This document shows, piece after piece, positions 43,609 to 52,337 of a stretch of DNA of 52,337 bases. The notes under the pieces were generated by a model, which had not been told where the DNA came from, ran no database searches, and was given only the letters and a program-made list of their open reading frames with translations. A program made the position numbers and the translations under genes. Each line of letters begins with the position of its first letter. Positions within the stretch are counted from its first letter, which is position 1. Source of the stretch: Discostella pseudostelligera (taxonomy: Eukaryota; Bacillariophyta; Thalassiosirophyceae; Thalassiosirales; Thalassiosiraceae); NCBI GenBank assembly GCA_036940085.1, contig JALLBK010000047.1, forward strand, positions 1 through 52,337, read 5' to 3'.

Positions 43609-44345
43609 TTTATTTTGTGCTTTATCTATTTGAGAGTTCGACAGACGAAGTAGGCATTGTGCATTGAGAATGATGATGATACTATGATAAATTTCAGGTG
43701 TTGTTGATGAACAACAAGATTTCCATAGCGAAGTAATAATATTATCACGTTGACTTTCGTTGTCACTGACAATACTTCTTATGTCGTTGGATTTCTATGT
43801 TTCACGTGGCAGTAATTTTGGCGGGAGATCGGTACTACACGTGGCAGTGATTTGGCGGGATCTGACAGCTGACACGTGGCAGTGATCTGCATTAATTTTG
43901 GCGGGAGATCAATACTACACGTGGCAGTGATTTTGGCGGGGGTCAATGCTACTTACACGTGGCAGATCTAACGTGTGGCAGTGCATGTCGGAAATAATCT
44001 GCGACTCCGCTGCCTGGTCCGAATCTGCCGGCAAAATCATGGCTTCTTCTTGCTTCTATTCGACCCATCATTTTCGTACTGTTTCCTACGCAGACTTTGT
44101 GAGACAGGATGGCAGCGACAGTCGCTCGGCCATCAGCGAGGGCCACTCGCTTCGCTCACATCTCACAACCTCTCTCACAACAACAACTTCACCATTCACC
44201 ATTCAGCAGACAGCATGCATGCAGGCGCCCGTGCAACAACCATGGACAAGATAGGACAAGAAGATGTGAGCGGCAGCGGTAGTAGTAGTACTTGGAATTT
44301 GGAATAGTAACAGTATCTAATGGGAAACACCGAGAGCAAAACGCA
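43609..44345. other. Intergenic / promoter region with motif array
   Basis: Holds the methyltransferase 3' end and the presumed promoter and 5' UTR of the coiled-coil gene. The main feature is the array at 43803-43980. A short upstream frame at 44320-44367 is listed separately. Confidence 0.6.
43803..43980 (+). promoter_or_regulatory. Array of alternating G-box (CACGTGGCAG) and E2F-like (TTTGGCGGG) sites
   Basis: CACGTGGCAG occurs at 43803, 43839, 43873, 43919 and 43957 (start positions), with a decayed form ACGTGTGGCAGTG at 43971. TTTGGCGGG(A) occurs at 43816-43826, 43851-43860, 43896-43906 and 43931-43940. The two motifs strictly alternate with a period of about 34-46 bp, all in the same orientation. 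CACGTG is the core of bHLH/bZIP G-boxes, and TTTGGCGGGA matches E2F/DP. The next gene starts about 365 bp downstream. Confidence 0.75.
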
Positions 44346-44367
44346 ATGCCAGGACTGCAATCAATAG
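44320..44367 (+). other. Short upstream frame overlapping the coiled-coil start
   Basis: ATG GGA AAC ACC begins a 15-codon frame (MGNTESKTQCQDCNQ) that overlaps the main ATG at 44346 out of frame. It may be a uORF. Alternatively it is a first exon (44320-44366) joined across a 62-nt intron (44367-44428, GTAAAG/GAG) to the main frame, giving an N-myristoylation-type start (MGNTESK). The splice sites are weak. Confidence 0.4.
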
Positions 44368-47300
44368 TAAAGGCATGGACAAAGATCAATTATGATCATT
44401 TGGAGTATGTCGCCGAGGACAAACGGAGTAGAAGTGGGGGCCCTGGTTCGACTATTGCTGACGAAGCCTCACTACGACGACCATCGACGACGTCGTCCAC
44501 ATCGGCGGGGGGAGGAGGAGGAGATGGACATGGGGCAACGGAAAGACAGAAACAGCCATGGCAGATTAATCAGGGTGTAAATTATCCTGAAAATGCTTTA
44601 GCCAATGCTTCTGCATCCGCCATTGGTGTCGGCGGTATTGGAAAGCTCTTCGACGATGCCAGCATTAGTGCAGGAGCGACGTCGGCGTTTGGTTTAAGGG
44701 GTGGTGATGGTAATGCTAGAGGGACCGTGGCGCATGGCGCTGGTGGATCGTCATCTTCTTTTGTCGCCGATCGCCCGTCTACAACACGAAAATTAACACA
44801 ACCGCTGCACATCAACGGGGCACTGGGTGATGGTGATACCGACTTAGCAAAGCAGCAGCAGCACCATCCGCAATACTATCAGCATCATGCAACAACGAGG
44901 GCATCTACACAACAACATCATTTTACGAAATCTCCACCACCTACATTGCCGACACCATCGTCTTATCTTACTTCCAATTTATCATCACTTACTTTCTCCC
45001 TTAATGACGAGAATAATGGAATGCATGGTGTCCCTGATACGCCGATGCAGCGTCGCTTGAACGACGACCCGAAACCTCACCAACTGCATCACCGCCATCA
45101 CATTAGCCACCATGACCACAGTAAGATCAATACTAACATCAACTCGGACGATAGAATAAAATCTGAGGCTGATGTCATATCGGGTAGGAGAAGTACAGCA
45201 GCCGCAGTTGACGTGACATTGAATCAACTGCATCAACAAGAACATCAGCTGTATCAAGCAATCAATAGTGGTGGGGCATTCAAAGTTGCTGACAATAAAC
45301 CAAACTCAACAACTCCATTGACGACGAATAAAACACAGCTCAAACCACCAAATCATCATATTGAATCGACATACTCGCCGTCGCACTCTCCAATAGGTGT
45401 GGTTCGGGATATGGGGGCTGCAAACGACCTGCATCGACGAGTGATGATATCACCGCAGCATCATCATCAAAAGAGAGATTTCGGACCTCACACGCCTCTA
45501 CAAAAATCAAGCCGAATACAAGAACGATATCCGGTAGACGTTGAACAACAACTGCGAGGAGGACGAAGCAGCAGTTTACTCGAGTTATTCTTGCTTGAGG
45601 AAGAGCAACAACAACTAGAACTCAGCACACCCAAAACTGTGCCTGAGGAGGAAGGGGATGAGGAAGAGGAGGAATTCGAGGATGGTGAAGCCAGAAACAT
45701 GATGTCCTATCATCGCCGACGTTACATTATGGGAGGCCCAATGCGAGGTCAACAGCCATTGCCAAATAGATCCAGAAAAGCCTTTACCCGAAATTATCCA
45801 CTGTCAGAAGATCAATGGATGAAGGAATGGTTGAATCATACCAATCAGACGACGGCGACGACTTCGTCGATATTGAGCGGAAGTTATGATCAACGACTAA
45901 AGCGGAATTCGCAGTCGTCAGGCTCTTCGGGAACTACCGTTACAGCCAACAGAAGCGTATCGATTCGAGATCGCATTGAAACTACGAGTGTCAGTATGAA
46001 GATGCCATCATATTCTGCAAATGCGACGGGAACAAACGGTCCATCCGATGTAATGCCCACCGACAAGCAGCAACGGAACATGTACAGTATAGAGTCAATC
46101 AATCCTGTACTCTCACAGGGTGGGAGCGTTTCTGCTGCATCCACAAATCACTGCAATCGATGTGCACAGATGGAATCCGCGCTGTTGGCCCTCCATGCCG
46201 ACTTGGAGTACCTGCGCGGTTTGGAACTCCAGCGTGAGTTTGTTGACACAGGGAGTATGGCCCCTGAGAGCAACGCTCAAACTGCGCCTACTCCATTGCC
46301 CCCCATCGATCAAAATAAGGCTCTCTACCAAGATGCCAGCAATTTAATATCAACGACAGCATCTTCTAGCCAGTCCATTTCGTCAGCAATCTCGATCGGT
46401 TCGCGGGGGTCCCTAGCCAGTTCGCGATTCAGCAGCATCGCAAGATCCCGACAGCAGCAACAGCGACGGCAACAGCAACAACAATTGCAGATTCTGCAGC
46501 AGCAACAACAGCACCATAAGAACAATTCCTCGCCATCACAAATAAACCCATACATGATATTACGCGATGCATCAAAGCGTCTCACGGATCTATCCACTCG
46601 CCACCAACGCCAGGTGAAGCAGTCGATGCATGACGGTGCCTTCTGGCAGAACGACATGCACCTTAAACTCGAAAAGTTTGCTTTGATGTGCAAGAATCTT
46701 AACGAGGAGGCGGCGTATCGTGGAAATGAGGTCAAGGAGACGAAGGCAATGCTGGACAAGATGACAAGCGAACGGAATGCTCTTGTGAGCGAGGCCGAAA
46801 TACTAAGAGCTCAAGTGAAGTCCTACGTGGAGGAATGCGCTGAAAAGAGTTCGCTACGTGAAGAGTGGGAACAAGAGAGAATTAAAATGATGAATGACAA
46901 GGAGCTTGAGATCAAACATTGCGATGACATAATTGACGAGATGTCGAGGAGGTTAGAATTAGCAGTGGACACCATTGAGAGCGAGAGGAAACTGCAAATC
47001 ATGCGCCGTTCGATTATCTTTCCGCCATCACGACCGCAACCATCTTCACCGTCGTTATTGCAGCATAAGCAGTCGAGTGTAGACAACAATACCGTGAGCA
47101 ACCATACTGCATCCTTGGACTCGCCGTCGAAGGTGAATGAGTTTTATTTTGAAGAACTGAACAGGTCAAAGGAAATATCCGCCAAGGCTCAATTGGCACT
47201 GCAAGCATCCATGGCCCAGAGTGCATCGAGAGAAAAGGAACTGCAATTTCGGTTGAGCATGTTGGAACGTGAATTAGCCATGCGCCAATGCGAGGGTGGG

Positions 47301-47399
47301 ATTTCGCTTATAGGTTGGGACGACGATTGCAGCAGCGCAACAAACATTCGGCACAATTCATCGGCATACCTTAGAATTAGTAGGCGGAAATCGCTGTAA
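44346..47399 (+). CDS. Large low-complexity protein with C-terminal coiled coil
   Basis: Single exon from ATG 44346, 1017 residues (MPGLQSIVKAW). The frame is also open upstream, but only from a non-ATG codon. I do not recognise a family. The first 600 residues are disordered: Ser/Thr/His/Asn/Gln-rich, with a Glu-rich patch (PEEEGDEEEEEFEDGE) near 440-455. A CNRCAQMESALLALHADLEYLRGL segment (about 595-620) starts a short helix with a CxxC pair. A Gln-rich run at about 700-725 precedes a long predicted coiled coil (about 735-885: ASKRLTDLSTRHQRQVK, FALMCKNLNEEA, KEAEILRAQVK-like heptads), and a second helix lies at about 930-980. A cytoskeletal or centrosomal scaffold would be compatible but is not demonstrated. 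It lies immediately behind the G-box/E2F-like array, so cell-cycle or light-linked expression is possible. Confidence 0.7.
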   Translation: MPGLQSIVKAWTKINYDHLEYVAEDKRSRSGGPGSTIADEASLRRPSTTSSTSAGGGGGDGHGATERQKQPWQINQGVNYPENALANASASAIGVGGIGKLFDDASISAGATSAFGLRGGDGNARGTVAHGAGGSSSSFVADRPSTTRKLTQPLHINGALGDGDTDLAKQQQHHPQYYQHHATTRASTQQHHFTKSPPPTLPTPSSYLTSNLSSLTFSLNDENNGMHGVPDTPMQRRLNDDPKPHQLHHRHHISHHDHSKINTNINSDDRIKSEADVISGRRSTAAAVDVTLNQLHQQEHQLYQAINSGGAFKVADNKPNSTTPLTTNKTQLKPPNHHIESTYSPSHSPIGVVRDMGAANDLHRRVMISPQHHHQKRDFGPHTPLQKSSRIQERYPVDVEQQLRGGRSSSLLELFLLEEEQQQLELSTPKTVPEEEGDEEEEEFEDGEARNMMSYHRRRYIMGGPMRGQQPLPNRSRKAFTRNYPLSEDQWMKEWLNHTNQTTATTSSILSGSYDQRLKRNSQSSGSSGTTVTANRSVSIRDRIETTSVSMKMPSYSANATGTNGPSDVMPTDKQQRNMYSIESINPVLSQGGSVSAASTNHCNRCAQMESALLALHADLEYLRGLELQREFVDTGSMAPESNAQTAPTPLPPIDQNKALYQDASNLISTTASSSQSISSAISIGSRGSLASSRFSSIARSRQQQQRRQQQQQLQILQQQQQHHKNNSSPSQINPYMILRDASKRLTDLSTRHQRQVKQSMHDGAFWQNDMHLKLEKFALMCKNLNEEAAYRGNEVKETKAMLDKMTSERNALVSEAEILRAQVKSYVEECAEKSSLREEWEQERIKMMNDKELEIKHCDDIIDEMSRRLELAVDTIESERKLQIMRRSIIFPPSRPQPSSPSLLQHKQSSVDNNTVSNHTASLDSPSKVNEFYFEELNRSKEISAKAQLALQASMAQSASREKELQFRLSMLERELAMRQCEGGISLIGWDDDCSSATNIRHNSSAYLRISRRKSL

Positions 47400-47778
47400 T
47401 AACAAGACATCACATCCGTATGAAATGCTAATCAAATACACTATTGATATTTAGCCTGTTTCTGCAATGGCAGGCATCGCTGCAAACTTCGTAGGAGGCT
47501 GTATCCGGCCTTTCCCTCCTCTTTTCGAGTAGAGTAGCAAAAATCCCCCAAACCACCCTGAAACATTTCTTGCCGATCGGGGATCGGGCTAGGGGGGCGA
47601 ACCGCTATTTAACGGCAGTTCCAAAACTTAACCTTTTGTGCACATCTTGTGTCCTATTTCTCCTATCTACGAGTAGAGAGTGATGTCTGCGACCGACGTA
47701 GGCGTCTGGTGTCGAAGTCTCTTCATTGCCTGTCACACCGCTGAAAACAAAATTGTTGAGGTACCGAAGAGGCCGATG
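47400..47778. other. Convergent 3' region
   Basis: 380 bp between the stops of the coiled-coil gene (plus) and NRT2 (minus). No gene or strong motif was seen. Confidence 0.5.
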
Positions 47779-50618
47779 CTAGCTTGTTGTTGTGGTTGCT
47801 CTAGGGGCCTTCATAGAGGACATGCTTCTCTTCTTGAAGAATAGTCCTTCGTACCCCCTTATCCAAACAAAAATCGACAAAAGGGAAGCCACTGAGACTG
47901 TAACTCCCATCCAAAAGAATGAATCCCTGTACGGCATCAACCGGAATACTACTGAAAAAATGACGGCACCTGCATTTCCACCTGCACCAATTATCCCCGC
48001 TACCGCACCAGTAACGTTTGGGTTAAGATATGGAACAATTCCAAATGTTGACCCTTCCGAGGCTTGCACGAATATGCTGCAGGCTATTAATGCTGAGATT
48101 GCACCCCCAAGGGTCTGCGCCTTTGAGAAGATCACCACGAATAATCCTAGGGTCCAAGGAAAGGAGGATGTTAGCAGTTGAGGTCGAAACAATAAGTAGT
48201 ATAGCTCACATCGTAAGTAATCTTACCTTCAAACATGAAGCACAGCAGCTGAGCTACCAATCTACCTCTCATCCCTCGATAAGCATTGCTGAGATCGGAA
48301 AGAAGTCCTCCGAGCGCACGTGCAAATAAATCCATCCAACCAAAGATAGATGCCACAGCAGCCGCAGCCTCGGTGGACATTTCAAACTCTTCCTTGAAGT
48401 AAAGAGCCGCTGCATTTGTCATGGTAAGTTCCACTCCGAAGCAGCATCCATATTGAATGAGTAATATCCACGTATTACAATCGCGCATTGCCGCCTTGAA
48501 ATTCATAATTGCCAACGGCCGTTGCATCGATCCTAACCGTTTCCGCTTTTGATAGTTACCTTTGGGAGAGTCATCTGAATATCGGATGATTACGTACGCG
48601 AAGGCGATGCAAAAGAAACCTGGAATAATGCAACACGTCCTCCATGCATATCCAGCAGGGTCAGTGGTTTCCGCATAGATCCACTTGAAAAATGGGAACA
48701 ACATGGATCCAACAAAGATCTGCGCCACCCCTCCCCCTAAATTTCCCCACCCGGCAGCCAGGGCGTTGGCCGTGCCCGCCACCTCCTTCGTGAAGGTGCT
48801 ACACGTCCAATACTGGCAGGTAACAAAGGCACTCCCACCAATACCCGTAAATAGCCGCAGCACATCCAATCCGATGGCAGTATTGACCAACCCAGTACAC
48901 ATGGTGGGGATACCGCAAATGAATAGTACCGTTGCAGTCATCCATCGTGCACCATAAATATCACAGAACAAGCCAGCGATGCAACGAGTTAGTACTGCTC
49001 CCGCCACACTGCAAATGGAACTAGTCCAAATCTGTTCCTTCGTCAACGCCAACGACTTCTGCACCTCGGCCAAGAGAGGCGCAATGGCAAACCATGAAAG
49101 GAATGCGAAGAAGAAGGAAACCCATGCACAGTGAAAGGAGCGCATATGCGGCCGTGCTAAAGTAAATATGGGGATTTCTACACTCCTATCGTCTTGAGAT
49201 CGATCGACGCAACAAGCGTAGGTTGCATACTTGGAATCACACGAGGCCTCGTGCATTCCGATTGGTGCGCCTTGTTGCATATTCGACTGTTGCTGATGTT
49301 GGTGAGCACGATGAACAGACGAAGATACAGCCAATGGATCCGAGTTGCGAAAGATGATACCCCCTACGCGAAGGGTGGACTTATATTGCTGCTGTGCTCC
49401 CTCCTCGGCGGGTGTTAGAGAGAGTGTCGGCTGTAGCGAGAGATCGTTCGTTTCAGATTCAGTAGGAATAGGCGAGGATGGTTCTGGTATATTGAAATCA
49501 CGAATATCATTTGGCATCATTGAGTCTTTCTGAAGGTGAGAATGACAATTCGTCGGATTGGAGTATAGTGCCCCCTCACTCTGCAATTCCTCATCATCGA
49601 GTGCAGGGGGAATACACCTATTTCCGTGGTAACTGTGTGGATGTAGTTGTTGGTGTGGATATTGTGGCTGGGCGAACCCCATTCGAATCCGTGAATTATC
49701 AAATCCCCGATAATACTGATCAGGGTTGATAGGATTCCCCGTGGTATTTCCATATCCTGGACTACTTCCATGGACATACCCTGCATTGCCATTATCATCA
49801 TAATCATCGAAAGGATAGGTTGCTCTCATCTCCGGATAGCGTTCAGCCATGTGGACAGCATGTCGTCGTTGCATGAACCGCAACCAGTCTCCAGAATTTT
49901 TATAATATTCCCGATCGAATGTGATTGTGTTTTGATGCGAAGATGCTGGTCCCCCAATGATTCCACCACCCGACATCATGAGCAACCGGTCGACATTCTC
50001 ACGCTGACTCCGGATATAATTACTGCTGGTAGTGTCATGATTATTCATGTGCGCCCTTGATGACGACGATGGCTGGCGGTGGTGGTGCAACGAATCAAGC
50101 TTGTCCACCATTCTATTATTATTGAAATCAACGGGGGTGTTGTACTCTTCGTCAATCACATCATCGTCAATGTCTGAGTTGGAGCTGATGTCTGAAACAT
50201 CATGCTGGTCAATTTCGAGAATTGGTTCTGCTGCGTCTGCTGCTACTGCTGCGTCTACGTAGCCAGAACTAAAATCGGCATCATTGCCATAATCGTTGGA
50301 AGGATTGGCTTGTTCACGGCCGTCGGCGCCACTCATGGCCAGCTCAATATCTACATCAGCATCAACATCGGCGGCGTCTTGACTTTCTTCCACCGTCGCA
50401 GTTGGAACCAAAGCATTCGCATGCGGCCCCCGCTCTGCCGCTGCCGGCGCTGCTTCCATGATTTCTGTAGCTGTAGCTGCAATCGGCGTGGGAGGGTATC
50501 GTAGCCGATATTGATGACGAGGAATAGATGTGAGTGTATGAGAGATGCATTTTGATTTGATGAATGGTGTGATGTGTTGTTCCGCGGCTTGCACTTTCGC
50601 TTGCGTCAATTGCATCAC
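47779..50618 (-). CDS. NRT2: NRT2-type high-affinity nitrate transporter with long N-terminal extension
   Basis: Two exons, complement(47779..48146, 48227..50618), 919 residues. The 80-bp intron (48147-48226, GTAAGA/TAG) splits MFEG-LFVVIFSKAQ. The transporter core starts near residue 485: IFTLARPHMRSFHCAW, SWFAIAPLLAEV, then the NNP-family signature ALAAGWGNLGGGVAQIFVG, and in exon 2 FGIVPYLNPNVTGAVAGIIGAGGNAGAV. About 12 membrane segments are visible. Family members take up nitrate (and nitrite) with protons across the plasma membrane. The core of about 434 residues is of normal NRT2 size. The preceding 484 residues are unusual: acidic, His/Asn/Gln/Ser-rich and disordered, where algal NRT2 proteins usually have a short cytosolic tail. 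An unseen intron or internal start could shorten it, but the frame is fully open. An E2F-like site lies upstream. Confidence 0.92.
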
Positions 50619-51117
50619 CTTTGTCCCTTGTCGTACACAATGTACTTAACGATCGCTTCGACAAAAATATTTAGTGTCAACAGAACTACGACACTACTTC
50701 ATCGTCGCTGAGGGTCACTAAAGGAAGGATGAAGGCACAATGACCTGTCGCACCTCGGCGAGAGGACACAAAATAATGAGTGCCGGAGCTCGCTGTGACG
50801 GGAAATTATTGGCGGGAAAACCTACCCAGAGGCGGTAACCAAGAAGAAAATAACGCCAATCTTCTTGGAATACTGTTGAATAATTATTAGTCCCATTAGT
50901 AGTACTACCACATTATTTGGTTCGAATGAATGCACATGATGTGTCAAAAGTAGTAGATATATCCAAGTTGGAGTTAAGTTTCGGGAGAAGCAAGTCTCAG
51001 TGGGATTAGCTCTTAGACTCTTAGACATTGTTTGTGCACGTCACTGCACGTCATATGAATTCATTTAGGTACTCAATGATTACAACAATCCTATCACAAC
51101 CTACTGATCTTTGTCTA
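50619..51117. promoter_or_regulatory. NRT2 promoter region and SF3B4 3' end
   Basis: 500 bp containing GACGGGAAATTATTGGCGGG-like sequence around 50800 (E2F-like) and an AT-rich part (50870-50960). No gene was seen. Confidence 0.5.
50808..50820 (+). promoter_or_regulatory. E2F-like site upstream of NRT2
   Basis: ATTGGCGGGAAAA matches the E2F core, about 190 bp upstream of the NRT2 ATG. It is the fourth promoter region in the window carrying this motif. Confidence 0.45.
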
Positions 51118-52280
51118 TCATGGAAGAGGTGGAGGCGGCGGCGGTGGGGGAGGAGGTGGTATAGGCATAGCGTTTTGCTGAGGTGGCAACGGCGGTGGGG
51201 GTGGAGGAGGTGGAGGCATCAAACCCTGTGATAATTGAGGAGGCTGGGAAGTCAAATACAAAGAACAATCGTAGTCAGAAATGTCCCTAAATCGAATCTA
51301 ATCATCGAGAAATTCACCATCAACAAATAATATAATCACAATCTTACCAATGGAGGAGGGGGCGGAGGCGGCATCGGAATACCTCTCATCATTCCTTGCA
51401 TCGTCGGTGGCATTGGAGGCATCCCCATTGGCAAGGGAGGTGGTGGAGGTGGCATCGTAACATGTGAAACATTCCCCATTAGACCCGCACCACCAGAACC
51501 GACAACACCAATACCCCTCGACGAGGCGGATGTTGCAAACATTGTATTGGGAGTTTTCTGCACACCACTTCCTCCCAATCCAGTACGGGTGGATAAAAAT
51601 TCACGATGAGGATTTGCCGCGGCCAACATTCGTTCGGCACGACTACCATGCCGTTCGGGCATGCCTCCCGGTCCACGTCCTCCCTCGGCTACCATATCTT
51701 CCCCCGCGGCTGTAGTCGAAGCCTTCTTAAACGCATACTGGACCGAGATTTGCCGATTGCACAAGTATTGATTGTGCATACATTCAATAGCCAAATCACT
51801 CGCCTCGAACGAATCGTAGGATACAAACCCAAACCCTCTGCTTTGATTGGTCATATCATCTCTCATAATTCGGGGTGGTTTAATAATTGTCCCAAATGCC
51901 GAAAAAGTATCAAATAACAACTTCTCATCCACATCAGCTGGGTCTAAATTCCCAATGAATAAATTGGCACCCACATCCAACGTCCCCAATCCCGACTTTT
52001 TATCTAATGAACTCTTACTAAGACGCATCGGCCTACTGAATAATTTGACCATACTCATGATCTGTATGGCATAATCGGCGTCGGTGACATCTAAAAACTC
52101 TACAAAGCCATAACCGCTGTGCAATCCGGTTAATTTGTCCTTGGGCATATGAACGGAGTTGACGCGTCCGATTTGTGTGAAGAGTTCCACAAGGATGTCC
52201 TCAGTGACGGATGGGTCGAGATTGCCGACGTAGCATGTGGCTTCTTGGTTGCGATGCTCGACGTTGGCGAGGGAGGCCAT
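51118..52280 (-). CDS. SF3B4: Splicing factor 3B subunit 4 (SF3b49)
   Basis: Two exons, complement(51118..51243, 51348..52280), 352 residues. The 104-bp intron (51244-51347, GTAAGA/CAG) is phase 0 within the proline-rich tail. Two RRM domains lie at about 14-92 ([17 protein letters not shown] as RNP2, GYGFVEF as RNP1) and 102-182 ([27 protein letters not shown]). This tandem RRM pair, with NLDP in both, is the hallmark of SF3B4, which sits in the U2 snRNP SF3b complex and contacts pre-mRNA near the branch site. The tail is Pro/Met/Gly-rich ([14 protein letters not shown]), as in animal and plant homologues, and the ERMLAAANP segment after RRM2 is also typical. [20 protein letters not shown] is the natural start. 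The length is slightly shorter than the human protein (about 424). Confidence 0.95.
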
Positions 52281-52337
52281 GATGTCGGTATCGGTAGGTT
52301 CACAGGTGGCTGGCCCAGCAGAAACAGCAGCTAGCAG

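Noticed and set aside
43803..43980. CRISPR-like interpretation of the regularly spaced repeats
   Set aside because: Repeat units are two different short motifs, spacers are similar to each other, and the context is eukaryotic without cas genes.

Overview
The window looks like nuclear DNA of a diatom, probably a centric one. The coding part is eukaryotic: short GT-AG introns (about 60-150 bp, donors mostly GTAAG or GTGAG), secreted proteins with Pro-Thr (PTxxPT) linkers, an ASPM-type IQ protein, an SF3B4 spliceosomal protein, an NRT2 nitrate transporter, and a trehalose-phosphate synthase/phosphatase-like protein with a starch-binding-like N terminus. No bacterial-style operon, tRNA, rRNA or CRISPR was seen. 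Species assignment is inference from domain style only.

Layout. Bases 1-6830 are gene-free by my reading: microsatellites, degenerate minisatellites, a duplicated block of about 0.5 kb and recurring 12-15 bp words in both orientations. From 6831 the sequence becomes gene-dense. In order: a 2220-residue secreted protein with four RCC1-like propellers (minus); S-adenosylmethionine synthetase (minus); ASPM homologue (minus); divergent from it, a secreted protein with two aminopropyltransferase/AdoMet-decarboxylase-like pairs and a ShKT tail (plus); a Gln-rich protein ending in a helicase-associated domain (plus); convergent with it, a secreted Cys/Lys/Pro-Thr protein whose 3' half is a run of tiny exons (minus); a zinc-finger protein (minus); divergent from it, the TPS/TPP-like gene (plus); a two-TM acidic protein (minus) divergent from a putative plastid methyltransferase (plus); a coiled-coil protein (plus) behind a striking array of alternating CACGTGGCAG and TTTGGCGGGA sites; NRT2 (minus); SF3B4 (minus).

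How they may work together. These are separate eukaryotic genes, so proximity alone is weak evidence. Even so, AdoMet synthetase, a secreted polyamine-synthase-like fusion and two secreted proteins with Lys-Ser/Ala/Gly clusters, a shared Cys module and PT linkers are what one would expect of diatom cell-wall (biosilica) formation: long-chain polyamines need AdoMet-derived aminopropyl groups, and silaffin-like proteins are Lys/Ser-rich. This is the most interesting hypothesis in the window, and it is inference. E2F-like TTTGGCGGGA/TTTCCCGCC sites lie upstream of AdoMet synthetase, ASPM, the coiled-coil gene and NRT2, suggesting cell-cycle control.

Splice junctions were deduced by eye from reading-frame continuity, domain continuity and GT-AG borders. 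Protein starts are the most upstream plausible ATG unless stated. No alignments or searches were run.
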